Positions 45,187-54,307 are shown, numbered from the stretch's first letter. The stretch: 64,000 nt of DNA from a bacterium (GCA_023663725.1 JAMPGX010000007.1:86787-150786), one strand, 5' to 3'. The notes: a model not told the origin generated them from the letters alone. A program made the numbers and translations.

Positions 45187-47580
45187 ATGAAAATAAGAAA
45201 GAAGATCAGTAGGGCTTTTGCAATGATATTAGCAGCGTCCTTAACATTGACTGGCTGTGTATCGTCAGATTTTTCGTTTTATGCGGATACTGTAAGTGGC
45301 AATTCGGCCGAGTCGGTTTCTGGGGGCGACTCTGTATCGGGCGGTGATTCCGTATCTGGTTCAGATATTATCGTTCAAGAAGTGGACAAGGTATACTCTT
45401 TAGACGACGGAGCTGACTGCCCTTTGTATGTACAGGTATCCGAGGGCGGTTCTCTATCCCTAGAGGGTAATAATCATTACATAGAGATATCAAGACCCTC
45501 TCAGGGTACTGCATCTGTATCTATCGACGGCTCTACTGAAGAGGTAGCCCTTAGTTATGATGGCCTGTTTATGTTTGATTATTTTGAGGAAGGTACTCCA
45601 ATCCAAATTAATGCAAATGCCTATGACGGGTATAAGATTGCTGAGTACTCTGAGTTGTCTGATGCGGGGGATGTTACTCTTTCTAAGTTAGATTTATCTG
45701 ATAAGTACTCACACATTTCTACCTTTGTTGTTTCCCCCAATAGTAGGGTAGCTGTAAGTTTTACAGAAGAGCATATTTATGATCTGTTTATAAACGTAGA
45801 GAATGACGGTACTACTGCTATTGCTTGGGATGATGAGTGTAGATGGGTAGAGTGTTATGACGGAGAGCTTACTTTGTATGACGGCGATTGGAACGAAGTG
45901 GCCATGTTTTATTCTGAAAATGGCAGCTTGTATCTGGGCGCTTTTCCCGAAGATACGGTATTCTTTGTAGGTTTACAGAGTGCTGATAGTACTGTAATAT
46001 CTTATGAGTTAAAGTCAGAGTCGGGAAATTCTCTTGAGTTTCAGTCATTCGATTTTATGGGCGAAACTTGTCTAACCTTAGTTCAGGATACTTACATGTA
46101 TATCAACTACATGGCTGAGGAAGATATGTCTTGGCTTGAGCCTATACTTGCTTTAGATTGGAGGTCTTCTACAAGTGCAAGATGCCTTTATGATTTCGAG
46201 GGCAATGATGACCCGAATACGGGCGTAGGTAGGGTATATTGGGGCGAGACAGTCGAAGAACTTATCGCCATGTATAACGATTCTACCTTTGATATGTCTG
46301 ATGATTGGGGTGCTTTTTTCGTAAACACTATCTATGAGGGTACTGACTATAACGGCTTGTTATACCTCGCCAAGAATGGGTATACCTTTGAGGGATTAGT
46401 AGATAGGTGCTGTGAAACCCTATCTGGTAGTATATGGGATATAGTTAATGCTGATAACGGGATACAGACTCTTGCGTCATCTCCTCTGGGTACTAAGGGT
46501 ATAGTTAAGTATTACTCCAATTACAATACGACTGCTATACTGCCCGAAATATTTGGTTCTGATCGCCATAATGTGCTTGCTTTGAAGATATTTGCAAAAG
46601 GCTCTTCGTCTGGCGGTGTAGAGGCTTTTTGTATTGACCCAGACAAACCGATGGTGAGCGGTACTACAGTATCTATTGCGGACTATTCAGACGACGAGAC
46701 TTCTTTTAAGTCTGTTTCAGACGGTGTTATGTCTTTAGGTACTCAGCTCTCTATAAAGAAGTCTGTAACTGGTTATTGCCAATCTTTTGGTAAGCCTGAG
46801 TATGATAGTATTCAGAGGCCTAAGCAGAGGTATAATTATAACGAAAGCCGCTTGTATCTATGGACTTCTGGTGGTCAGCATGCTCAGGAGAATTTTTTAA
46901 AGTCATTAGCAGACTATAAGATGACAAATAGTAAGGACGGTCTGGGTTGGTCATATGATGATCTGATGGATTGCGAGGGGAGATTTCATACATCAACCAT
47001 AGTTGCGTGGAATATTGGGGAATACCCTGGATATGACGGATTGCCATTTGAAAATGATGACTGGTGTAAAGAATACTGGAGGCGCTATGGTAACTTAATG
47101 TATTTTCCATCTGCTGTGTATAAGGGAGATATATATCTTTGGACAGACACTGGTGAGCTTTCTTCATCCAAACAGCGACTAATAACATGGAAGATTCCCA
47201 AGACTACCACAACTACGGGTACGCCGACTCCTACTCCTATTGCTGGAACAGGTACGGTTTTTGTCAATAAAACTGACATGAATGGTAACGGTCTGGCAGG
47301 CGGTCTATTTGGTGTATATCCTGCTGATTTATCAGGTCTTGTAGGGGTTATTACTACTGATGCGTATGGTGCAGGTTCTTTGAGTGGTCTGCCTTTAGGT
47401 GCTTACTATATAATGGAGGTAACGCCCCCGCCAGGCTGTGTTGCTAATCCCTCAATTACTGCCTTTTCTATTTCGGACGGTACGGGTTTTACTTATACGT
47501 TTAGTGCGGAGAATGTAAAGCGTTTTCCTTTGCGAAATAGATTATGCTTGCAAATTGTTCAGGATAAGTTTATAGTATAA
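45187..47580 (+). CDS. large surface lipoprotein, thioester-like and SpaA-type adhesin
   Basis: The 797-residue protein has a lipobox (LTLTGC, Cys24), then VSGGDS repeats. A long beta-rich region follows (about 60-430). A thioester-domain-like part comes next (about 440-640), with GVEAFCIDPDKP as the likely reactive Cys segment. After a TPTPTP linker, one SpaA/Cna-B-like domain follows (about 690-780: GTVFVNKTDMNGNGLAGG, GAYYIMEVTPPPG). Thioester domains bond covalently to host proteins. There is no LPXTG motif; the C-terminus ends abruptly after the SpaA fold, so it may be truncated. The ATG after GGGAGGT is chosen. Confidence 0.7.
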   Translation: MKIRKKISRAFAMILAASLTLTGCVSSDFSFYADTVSGNSAESVSGGDSVSGGDSVSGSDIIVQEVDKVYSLDDGADCPLYVQVSEGGSLSLEGNNHYIEISRPSQGTASVSIDGSTEEVALSYDGLFMFDYFEEGTPIQINANAYDGYKIAEYSELSDAGDVTLSKLDLSDKYSHISTFVVSPNSRVAVSFTEEHIYDLFINVENDGTTAIAWDDECRWVECYDGELTLYDGDWNEVAMFYSENGSLYLGAFPEDTVFFVGLQSADSTVISYELKSESGNSLEFQSFDFMGETCLTLVQDTYMYINYMAEEDMSWLEPILALDWRSSTSARCLYDFEGNDDPNTGVGRVYWGETVEELIAMYNDSTFDMSDDWGAFFVNTIYEGTDYNGLLYLAKNGYTFEGLVDRCCETLSGSIWDIVNADNGIQTLASSPLGTKGIVKYYSNYNTTAILPEIFGSDRHNVLALKIFAKGSSSGGVEAFCIDPDKPMVSGTTVSIADYSDDETSFKSVSDGVMSLGTQLSIKKSVTGYCQSFGKPEYDSIQRPKQRYNYNESRLYLWTSGGQHAQENFLKSLADYKMTNSKDGLGWSYDDLMDCEGRFHTSTIVAWNIGEYPGYDGLPFENDDWCKEYWRRYGNLMYFPSAVYKGDIYLWTDTGELSSSKQRLITWKIPKTTTTTGTPTPTPIAGTGTVFVNKTDMNGNGLAGGLFGVYPADLSGLVGVITTDAYGAGSLSGLPLGAYYIMEVTPPPGCVANPSITAFSISDGTGFTYTFSAENVKRFPLRNRLCLQIVQDKFIV

Positions 47581-47679
47581 AAGAGAAATAGATAAACAAA
47601 AAACATTAGTGCAGCGAGGAGCAGAACGTCGAGGGGCTTGAAAATGCTGTTTATGTAAATTATGGCTAGAAATCAGAGT

Positions 47680-47698
47680 TGTAGACACACGGTAGACA
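47680..47698. repeat. tandem GTAGACA octamers, right end
   Basis: TGTAGACA (47680-47687) and GGTAGACA (47691-47698) mirror the pair at the left end of the element. Confidence 0.6.
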
Positions 47699-47744
47699 GT
47701 GTGCATTCCTCCTTGATTTTATGGGCTTTCCGGGGTCTAATAGT

Positions 47745-47768
47745 GTTCGATTCCCGTCTCGCGCTCTT
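47745..47768 (+). other. right attachment site (attR core)
   Basis: An exact copy of the last 24 bases of the tRNA-Gly region at 37090-37113. The 5' part of a tRNA is absent here, so it is the element junction, not a second tRNA. Confidence 0.88.
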
Positions 47769-47775
47769 GTTTTGC

Positions 47776-47810
47776 CAGCGGAAGCCATTTTGGATGGCTT
47801 CCGCTGTTTT
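47776..47810 (+). terminator. original tRNA-Gly terminator, displaced
   Basis: CAGCGGAAGCCAT (47776-47788) pairs with ATGGCTTCCGCTG (47794-47806), followed by TTTT. It sits right behind attR, where the tRNA would have ended before insertion. Confidence 0.75.
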
Positions 47811-47844
47811 GGTGTTTGGACATGGAGAGCAGAAGGAGAGATAG

Positions 47845-49767
47845 ATGTATACACTTAGAGATATTATCAGAAGATATATGCTGGTCATTTCGCTGGTGCT
47901 GGTGGTGATTATTCTTGCGCTTATCGGCGGTATTGAGATATCCAATGAACAAAAGCGGGCCAGGGACAATTCTATCAGGGCATTTCACCAGATCGAGCAG
48001 ACCCTGCTGCACAATGGGGAGGAGCTTGAGGAGATCGGTGCGGAGTACCGTCAGACTTGCCTGCGCAATGCACAGGCCATTGCCTATATGATTCAAAATA
48101 AGCCCTCCGCGCTGGAGAATATAGAGGAATTGAAGCAGATTGCAGAGCTTCTGGAAGTGGATGAGATACACTTTTTTGATCCGACAGGGTGTATTTACGC
48201 GGGTACACATCCAGAGTATTACGGCTATACCTTTGACTCGGGAGAGCAGATGAATTTCTTCAAGCCCATGTTGGAGGATAAATCCCTGAAGCTGGTCCAA
48301 GATGTCACTCCCAACACAGCGGAGGCCAAGCTGATGCAGTACTCTGCCCTGTGGAGCAATGACGGACAGTTCATTGTACAGGTAGGGATGGCTCCTGTCC
48401 GGCTGATGAAGGTTACGGAGAAAAACGAGTTGTCTTATATCTTTTCCATGCTGCGGATTGATCTGGCTGCTGATTATTATGCCATCGATATGGAGAGCGG
48501 GGAGATCGTCGGCTCCACGAAGCAGGAGAATGTCGGAAAGAATCTGACGGAAATAGGTATGAATCTCGAGGATGTGCAGAGTGGCGATCAAGGCTTTCAT
48601 ATGAAAGTGGATGGGGTGAGATCCTTCTGTGTGTTCAGGCAGATTGGCTCAAACTATATCGGCCGCATTATGCCGAACCGTATTTTGTATCAGAGACTTC
48701 CGATATATTTGATCTCGCTGGCAGTATGTCTGGTCCTGATTGTTATTATTTTGTCATACGCCGTAATCTGGTGCATGGAGCGGTATGTTGTGGCGGACAT
48801 ACACCGTGTGAATGAGAAAATGAGCAGGATAGCGGGAGGCAATCTGAGTGAATCCATTGATATTGGCAGCAGTGTGGAATTTACCGAACTGAGCAGCTAT
48901 ATTAATGAAATGGTAAAAAGTCTGTTGGCCAACAACAGGAAGATGTCCTATGTCCTCAGCAAGACGAACATGTTTATTGGCGTGTACGAATACAGCAAGC
49001 AGATGAAGAAGGTGCGATTCACAGAGTATATTCCGCGGATATTCGCTCTGGATGCTCAGGAGGCGGAAAAGCTGGCGGCTGACTGTGAAGGATTTCAGGC
49101 TTTTCTTGGGGAAATTCGGCAGAATCCGGTGCCAGAGCAGGACGGGGTATTCCAGCTTCGCGAGGATTGCGATCGCTACGTGAGGCTGGAGGAGATCCGT
49201 GAAAATAATGAGACATTCGGCGTGGCAATCGATGTGACTGAGGAGGTCTCCAAGCGCAGGCAGATTGAGGTTGAGAGGGATATGGACCTGCTGACCGGAC
49301 TATACAATAGGAGGGGAATGGAAATCCAGTTAAGCCGACTGTTTGCCGAGCCTGAGAAGTTGGGACATTATGCGCTGGTCATGGTTGACGCAGATGGATT
49401 AAAGAAGATTAATGATACCTATGGGCATGAGAAGGGGGATGCTTACCTGAAGAAAATAGCGGATACATTGAACTGTGTTGACCCTCAAAACAGCATTGTG
49501 GCCAGGGAGGGCGGAGATGAATTTGTCATGCTCCTGTATCATTATGAGGAGGTAGGAGAATTGGCTGAGGCTATTCGGGTGTTGGAGTTCATTCAAAGGC
49601 ACAGCCTGTCCTATCTGGACGCGAATTTGCGAATCCGGCTGGAATTCTCTCTGGGGTATGTTCTGGCCGAGGGTGAGGCGGATTATCGGGAATTGTTGAA
49701 GCAGGCCGACGAGAGGATGTATGTGAACAAGAAAGAGCGGAGGAGGCAGCGGGAACAGTCTGAATAA
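47845..49767 (+). CDS. membrane diguanylate cyclase (HAMP-GGDEF)
   Basis: The 640-residue protein has TM1 (about 12-30), a sensor domain of about 250 residues, TM2 (about 288-310) and a HAMP-like linker. A PAS-like segment (about 370-470) and a C-terminal GGDEF domain (about 475-635) follow. The active-site sequence is an intact REGGDEF, and DLLTGLYNRRGME and YALVMVDADGLKKIND are present, so it should make cyclic-di-GMP. No RxxD inhibition site is obvious upstream of GGDEF. The start has AGAAGGAGAG. Confidence 0.9.
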   Translation: MYTLRDIIRRYMLVISLVLVVIILALIGGIEISNEQKRARDNSIRAFHQIEQTLLHNGEELEEIGAEYRQTCLRNAQAIAYMIQNKPSALENIEELKQIAELLEVDEIHFFDPTGCIYAGTHPEYYGYTFDSGEQMNFFKPMLEDKSLKLVQDVTPNTAEAKLMQYSALWSNDGQFIVQVGMAPVRLMKVTEKNELSYIFSMLRIDLAADYYAIDMESGEIVGSTKQENVGKNLTEIGMNLEDVQSGDQGFHMKVDGVRSFCVFRQIGSNYIGRIMPNRILYQRLPIYLISLAVCLVLIVIILSYAVIWCMERYVVADIHRVNEKMSRIAGGNLSESIDIGSSVEFTELSSYINEMVKSLLANNRKMSYVLSKTNMFIGVYEYSKQMKKVRFTEYIPRIFALDAQEAEKLAADCEGFQAFLGEIRQNPVPEQDGVFQLREDCDRYVRLEEIRENNETFGVAIDVTEEVSKRRQIEVERDMDLLTGLYNRRGMEIQLSRLFAEPEKLGHYALVMVDADGLKKINDTYGHEKGDAYLKKIADTLNCVDPQNSIVAREGGDEFVMLLYHYEEVGELAEAIRVLEFIQRHSLSYLDANLRIRLEFSLGYVLAEGEADYRELLKQADERMYVNKKERRRQREQSE

Positions 49768-49808
49768 TCTAACGAAAAATGTAAGTTGGACAAAATTTAA
49801 AAAAACTG

Positions 49809-49848
49809 TTGACAAAAGGAAAGAAAAGGTTTAGAATTCCTTGTAAAC
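49809..49848 (+). promoter_or_regulatory. metY promoter with overlapping palindrome
   Basis: TTGACA (49809-49814), 17 bases and TAGAAT (49832-49837). AATTCC and GGAATT (about 49834-49858) form an inverted repeat over the start of transcription, ending ATAGGAATTAT. This resembles Rrf2/CymR-type sulfur operators, but the match is by eye. Confidence 0.5.
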
Positions 49849-49904
49849 CGATAGGAATTATATAAATACAAATGGCACAAAGATAGAAAGAGAGGTTTGG
49901 GAGA

Positions 49905-51212
49905 ATGAGCAAAAAAACATATGCGGAGAGAAATCTGAGGTTTGAGACACTACAGCTCCATGTGGGGCAGGAACAGCCTGATCCGGTGACGGACGCCAGA
50001 GCGGTTCCGATCTATCAGACCTCCTCCTACGTGTTCCACAACAGTGACCATGCGCAGGCCAGATTCAATCTCAGCGATGCGGGCAATATCTACGGCAGGC
50101 TGACCAATCCCACGGAGGATGTATTTGAGCAAAGAATTGCCGCTCTGGAGGGCGGTGTGGCAGCTCTGGCAGTGGGCTCCGGTGCGGCGGCCATCGCTTA
50201 TACATTTCAGAATCTGGCTCATGCGGGAGATCATATCGTGGCAGCTAAAAACATCTACGGCGGTACATATAATCTGCTGGCGCATACGCTGACAGATTAT
50301 GGTATCCACACCACATTTGTGGACCCCTTTAACTATGAGGAGGTGGAGGCGGCTATCCAGGACAACACCAAGGTGCTGTTTATCGAGACGCTTGGCAATC
50401 CCAATTCCGACGTGGTGGATATCGAGAGACTGGCAGGCATTGCTCACGCTCATCAGATTCCGTTGGCCATAGATAACACCTTTGCCACGCCCTACCTGGT
50501 GAGGCCTATCGAGTATGGTGCGGATATTGTAGTGCATTCGGCTACCAAATTCATCGGCGGCCATGGAACCACCATCGGCGGCGTGATCGTGGACAGCGGT
50601 AAATTTGACTGGGAGGCCAGCGGCAAGTTCCCTTCTCTGACTGAGCCGAATCCCAGCTATCACGGCGTCAGCTTCACGAAAGCTGTCGGTCCTGCTGCTT
50701 TCGTGACCAAGATCCGCGCCATCCTGCTGCGGGACACCGGAGCCACGCTGTCTCCTTTCCACGCGTTCATCTTCCTGCAGGGCCTGGAGACACTGTCCCT
50801 GAGGGTGGAGCGCCATGTGGAGAATGCGCTGAAGGTGGTGCGGTATCTTGCGGCTCATCCCCAGGTGGAGAAGGTGCATCATCCCTCGGTATCCGACGAT
50901 CCGGAGCAGCAGGCGCTGTATCGCCGCTATTTCCCCAATGGGGGCGGCTCCATCTTTACCTTTGAGATCAAGGGAGACGCTCGCAAGGCCAAGGATTTCA
51001 TCGACAATCTGGAGCTGTTCTCCCTGCTGGCCAATGTAGCGGATGTCAAGAGCCTGGTGATTCATCCGGCCTCCACCACGCATTCTCAACTGAGCGAGGA
51101 GGAACTGGCGGATCAGGGCATCAAGCCCAATACGATCCGACTGTCGATAGGCACGGAGCATATTGACGATATTCTGGAGGACCTGGAGGAAGCGTTTCAG
51201 GCTGTAAAATAG
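49905..51212 (+). CDS. metY: O-acetylhomoserine sulfhydrylase
   Basis: The 435-residue Cys/Met-metabolism PLP enzyme joins sulfide or methanethiol to O-acetylhomoserine. Motifs are YGRLTNPTEDVFEQRIAALEGG, the PLP lysine in SATKFIGGHGTTIGG, and SLGTxExL-like LSIGTEHIDDILEDL at the end. Its length and the DARAVPIYQTSSYVF start fit MetY better than cystathionine enzymes. It supplies methionine from the homoserine made by hom elsewhere in the window. Confidence 0.93.
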   Translation: MSKKTYAERNLRFETLQLHVGQEQPDPVTDARAVPIYQTSSYVFHNSDHAQARFNLSDAGNIYGRLTNPTEDVFEQRIAALEGGVAALAVGSGAAAIAYTFQNLAHAGDHIVAAKNIYGGTYNLLAHTLTDYGIHTTFVDPFNYEEVEAAIQDNTKVLFIETLGNPNSDVVDIERLAGIAHAHQIPLAIDNTFATPYLVRPIEYGADIVVHSATKFIGGHGTTIGGVIVDSGKFDWEASGKFPSLTEPNPSYHGVSFTKAVGPAAFVTKIRAILLRDTGATLSPFHAFIFLQGLETLSLRVERHVENALKVVRYLAAHPQVEKVHHPSVSDDPEQQALYRRYFPNGGGSIFTFEIKGDARKAKDFIDNLELFSLLANVADVKSLVIHPASTTHSQLSEEELADQGIKPNTIRLSIGTEHIDDILEDLEEAFQAVK

Positions 51213-51261
51213 CCGGATATTCAAATGTATTAAATTTTTTGAAAAATATGAAAATTTTTGT

Positions 51262-51289
51262 TTGCATTTTTTCTCAGCTGTGTTATACT
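51262..51289 (+). promoter_or_regulatory. promoter of tRNA-Ala
   Basis: TTGCAT (51262-51267), 16 bases and TATACT (51284-51289), eight bases before the tRNA. Confidence 0.55.
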
Positions 51290-51297
51290 ACCCTTAT

Positions 51298-51370
51298 GGG
51301 GCATTAGCGCAGCTGGGAGCGCGTCACACTGGCAGTGTGAAGGCCACGGGTTCGAGTCCCGTATGCTCCA
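51298..51370 (+). tRNA. tRNA-Ala (anticodon GGC)
   Basis: Acceptor GGGGCAT pairs with ATGCTCC with one wobble. Anticodon stem CACAC/GTGTG carries loop TGGCAGT-type with GGC. The T arm is CGGGTTCGAGTCCCG. CCA is not encoded. No integration repeat is seen for this tRNA within the window. Confidence 0.93.
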
Positions 51371-51380
51371 CGGAGAAAAA

Positions 51381-51422
51381 AGCCAGTAGAGAAAAGCCAG
51401 TAGAAAACAGCCAGTAGAAAAC
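51381..51422 (+). repeat. three 14-bp tandem repeats after tRNA-Ala
   Basis: AGCCAGTAGAGAAA, then AGCCAGTAGAAAAC twice. They fill the gap between the tRNA and its terminator. Confidence 0.75.
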
Positions 51423-51461
51423 AGCGGATATGCCCTTAAAATCAAGGCATCTCCGCTATTT
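51423..51461 (+). terminator. terminator of tRNA-Ala
   Basis: AGCGGATATGCC (51423-51434) pairs with GGCATCTCCGCT (51446-51457) with one mismatch, followed by ATTTTC. The next 190 bases, to 51655, show no gene. Confidence 0.75.
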
Positions 51462-51655
51462 TCATGCCAACTTATACTTATCATAAAAGTGTCATACTTA
51501 ACTAAAAAAATTTGTCATGAATCCGGCTAAGAAAAGAGAGTGTTTCTGAGTTTGTCGGCAGCGGTCCTCTGAGCATCTCTATCTTTATCTTCCATGAGAT
51601 GACGATATACGCCCTTCATGACGTAATCAGTTTCCAACCTCCGAATTGCATGATA

Positions 51656-52015
51656 TCATACAGAATTAATGCGATTATTTTCGGGAAAGGTATTGAGCCA
51701 TGCAGGAATGGTGAGATTTTTTCTTACTGCTTTTTTACCATACTTTTCAGCATAGGCATCCATATCCAGAACCAGCATACTTACGAAGCCGCCGGGATCA
51801 GGGGTAATGCTTTCCAAAGGGCTTGCTTGGGGGGCGGGTTTCCCATCTTCCAATTCGTCAAGAACCCAGCCGGATGCGGCATCCGTACCCATAAGAATAG
51901 CCTCTGCCAGTGTATCACCCTCACTAACGCAACCGGGAAGGTCCGGAACCTCAACGGTAAACCCCCCTTTTTTTTCTTCACAAGGGTAGAAGCAAGCAGG
52001 ATAAGTTAATTTCAT
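51656..52015 (-). CDS. hicB: HicB-family antitoxin, probably C-terminally truncated
   Basis: The 119-residue protein has the HicB partial RNase-H-like fold (YPACFYPCEEKKGGFTVEVPDLPGCVSEGDTLAEAI) and the start of the DNA-binding tail (KAVRKNLTIPAWLNTFPENNRI). The tail stops soon after, about 15 residues short of usual. No hicA toxin gene is present on either side. It is therefore an orphan, likely decayed antitoxin gene. The AGGAGGATT ribosome site is intact. Confidence 0.8.
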   Translation of the reverse strand: MKLTYPACFYPCEEKKGGFTVEVPDLPGCVSEGDTLAEAILMGTDAASGWVLDELEDGKPAPQASPLESITPDPGGFVSMLVLDMDAYAEKYGKKAVRKNLTIPAWLNTFPENNRINSV

Positions 52016-52142
52016 AGAAGAATCCTCCTTTATGGTATTGCAGGGTTTTACAACCCAGTCTGCTTTAATATGGATTTAATTGTACGGGGTCAAGGTCTCA
52101 GGGATGATTCATGCAGGTAAGGAGATGTGTCTGTGTTATTTT

Positions 52143-52619
52143 CTATTTATTGCTTTTCCCTCTTCTTTTACCTGTCACCCGCTCTACAACCATTCTCATA
52201 ACCCTTGTGCGGGGTACTGCGGATTGATCATAGGGAAAATATTCCTGATGGTAGTGTTGCATCAAGTAGCATAAAGCCTCATTCTTCTCGGAATCGGACA
52301 GTATTTCGATATATCCCTGCCCGATTATGCTTTCATATTCCATGGTACAATTTCCCTGCTCAAGCTCTGTCACCAATTTATGCGCGCAATCCATCTCAAA
52401 GCTGGCTCTATTGTCCATCTCAATCAAGTGGTATTTTGTGCCTTCCAGCGCTCCATGAAAATACAGCTCGATTCGGTTATCTTCTACCTTCATTCCGAAA
52501 TTAAGAGGCAGGATGTAGGGATATCCATTATTATTCAGAGCGATTCTGCACACATCGCATCTTCCCATGATCGAAATAATTTCGTGAAAGTCTGTTACTT
52601 CTCTGTCTGAACGCCGCAT
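52143..52619 (-). CDS. pyridoxamine 5'-phosphate oxidase-like (Nim-type) flavoprotein
   Basis: The 158-residue protein matches the split-barrel FMN-binding family that includes nitroimidazole-resistance Nim proteins. It has MRRSDREVTDFHEIISIMGRCDVCRIAL, then PYILPLNFGM, ELYFHGALEGTKYHLI and YESIIGQGYIEIL. It is probably a flavin or heme-type redox enzyme. The start at MRRSDRE follows GGGAGGTTT. Stand-alone gene; the substrate is unknown. Confidence 0.85.
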   Translation of the reverse strand: MRRSDREVTDFHEIISIMGRCDVCRIALNNNGYPYILPLNFGMKVEDNRIELYFHGALEGTKYHLIEMDNRASFEMDCAHKLVTELEQGNCTMEYESIIGQGYIEILSDSEKNEALCYLMQHYHQEYFPYDQSAVPRTRVMRMVVERVTGKRRGKSNK

Positions 52620-52791
52620 TTTTAAACCTCCCATATATGGATAGTTGTATTCCCACTCATCGAATGAAGTGCACCTTGAGTTGATTATATTGCATTTGTC
52701 CGGCAATCACAAGGTTATTTTGTATTTATATTCACGAACGGCTAGATTTTCCCCTCTGTCTGCACTTGATTTCGCACGGTGGGATTGCGTA

Positions 52792-53385
52792 TCACGGTCT
52801 CTTGGAGATAACGCAGTCAATTAACCCATATTCCAGGGCTTCTTCTGCACTCATATAATGGTCTCTCTCAGTATCCCTTTCAATTTCTTCTATGGTGCGA
52901 CCGGTATTTTCCGCCAGAATGCGGTTTAGTCGCCGCTTATTTTTCTGGATATGGTCAGAGATGATTTGTATATCGCTGGCCTGCCCCTGAATGCCGTTGC
53001 CCCCTATGGCCGGTTGATGGATCAAGATTTCAGAGTTGGGAAGTGCCATCCGCTTTCCCTGTGCGCCGCCCGCAAGCAGAAAGGCCCCAAAGCTGGCGGC
53101 AAGCCCTACGCATATCGTCGAGACATCACATCTGATATATTGCATGGTGTCGTATATCGCGCATCCTGCTGTGATGGAACCTCCAGGACTGTTGATATAC
53201 AGCTGGATATCCTTATCAGGGTCCTGTGCTTCCAGAAAGAGTAGCTGCGCTATGATTAAGCTGGCGGAAGCATCACTGACCTCCTCCCCCAGAAAAACGA
53301 TTCTGTCGGATAGCAGTCTGGAAAAAATATCATAGCTTCTTTCGCCTCTGTTGGTCTGTTCAATTACGTAAGGAATCGTACTCAT
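52792..53385 (-). CDS. clpP: ClpP-type serine protease (paralog)
   Basis: The 197-residue protein carries the ClpP triad: Ser98 in [12 protein letters not shown], His123 in [10 protein letters not shown], and Asp171 in the DTERD segment. [19 protein letters not shown] is conserved. The usual AASMG is AASFG here. No clpX or clpA neighbour exists, and its start overlaps the AraC-type gene by ATGA, so this is probably an accessory ClpP. It would form a tetradecamer with a Clp ATPase encoded elsewhere. Confidence 0.9.
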   Translation of the reverse strand: MSTIPYVIEQTNRGERSYDIFSRLLSDRIVFLGEEVSDASASLIIAQLLFLEAQDPDKDIQLYINSPGGSITAGCAIYDTMQYIRCDVSTICVGLAASFGAFLLAGGAQGKRMALPNSEILIHQPAIGGNGIQGQASDIQIISDHIQKNKRRLNRILAENTGRTIEEIERDTERDHYMSAEEALEYGLIDCVISKRP

Positions 53386-53801
53386 GCTGCAATCTCCTTG
53401 ATGTTGGCAATCCATATATGGCATTTGTGCATGTCAGAACAGCACATGGAAATTCTGTTTTGTTTTGGCCTAAAGCTTCCTGTTTGCCGGTAAATTTTGG
53501 GTGGAACCAAGTATACCTGCTTGAAGGCGAAGGAAAAGGCCTGCTGTGAATCGTATCCGGCCTCAAACGCGATCTGTGTGATCGGCTGCTCTGTTTTAAC
53601 CAGCTTTTCGGCAGCGACAGTAAGTCTGCGGTTATGCAGATATCGATAGATGGTAGTCCCTGTATGCGCTGTGAAGATGCGGTTGAGATAGAATTTGGAA
53701 TAGCCAATATTTTTTGCGACTTGATCCAGATTGACTTCTTTTCCCAAATTGCTCTCTATGTAATCTATGACTTTTGTGACGACTTCTTTTTGCTCTTTCA
53801 T
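53382..53801 (-). CDS. AraC-family regulator, DNA-binding domain only
   Basis: The 139-residue protein has the two AraC helix-turn-helix units ([33 protein letters not shown] and [33 protein letters not shown]) without an N-terminal sensor domain. A tail of about 30 residues with two cysteines and His (CCSDMHKCH) follows. It is translationally coupled to clpP (ATGA). It may resemble MarA/SoxS-type regulators set by protein level. Confidence 0.85.
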   Translation of the reverse strand: MKEQKEVVTKVIDYIESNLGKEVNLDQVAKNIGYSKFYLNRIFTAHTGTTIYRYLHNRRLTVAAEKLVKTEQPITQIAFEAGYDSQQAFSFAFKQVYLVPPKIYRQTGSFRPKQNRISMCCSDMHKCHIWIANIKEIAA

Positions 53802-54061
53802 CGGGATTCCTCCTTGCGCTTTTACTTATTATAGCAGGCCTGGGGGTAGATGTCTTAATAAAAATTGCTATTTTGTATGTTCCATTCTGTCTTCTGGCGC
53901 CATATTCCAACATCTCCTATTGTTATTCGTAATGTCAATCGTCTTCGTATTGACTTTTATGCCTTGGCATAGTAAAGTTTTTAAAGATAAATGGCGGCAC
54001 TTTGATAGGCCGACAGCAGTAGAGATTGGTCAAGTGATAGTAAAAGAACGGGAGGTGGCTT

Positions 54062-54307
54062 ATGGATTCTGTCATTATGCTGGTTTCTGGAATCATCAAC
54101 AAAGAGGGCAGGCGGTTTGCCAGAGTGTCCTTCATTCGGGGGAGGGACACGGCGGAAGGGATTGTGCCAGATGGCACAGTCGATCATGTCAGCGGTTTTT
54201 CTGATGCGGAGGTGGTTAAGCTGGAGCGCTATCTGCGGGAGAACTGCGGGGAGATCATGGAGCAGGCCAGATCAGTTAATCCGATCAAGAACTGGCTGGG
54301 TATATGA
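54062..54307 (+). CDS. small protein, unknown
   Basis: The 81-residue protein has a beta-like N-terminal part (IINKEGRRFARVSFIRGRDTAEGIVPDG) and a helical C-terminal part (DAEVVKLERYLRENCGEIMEQARSVNPIKNWLGI). The GGGAGGTGG ribosome site is good. I recognise no family. A GGGCGG/CCGCCC hairpin (54308-54333) follows the stop. The 260 bases between it and the AraC gene hold no other feature. Confidence 0.55.
   Translation: MDSVIMLVSGIINKEGRRFARVSFIRGRDTAEGIVPDGTVDHVSGFSDAEVVKLERYLRENCGEIMEQARSVNPIKNWLGI

Noticed and set aside
47745-47768. A second tRNA-Gly gene
   Set aside because: Only the last 24 bases match; the D and anticodon arms are absent, so it is the attR half-site.
49768-49904. SAM or other riboswitch before metY
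   Set aside because: The leader is too short and lacks the conserved core; only a promoter palindrome is visible.
53632-54204. Open frames over the gap upstream of the AraC gene
   Set aside because: They overlap the AraC gene or each other on both strands, with no ribosome sites or recognisable domains.
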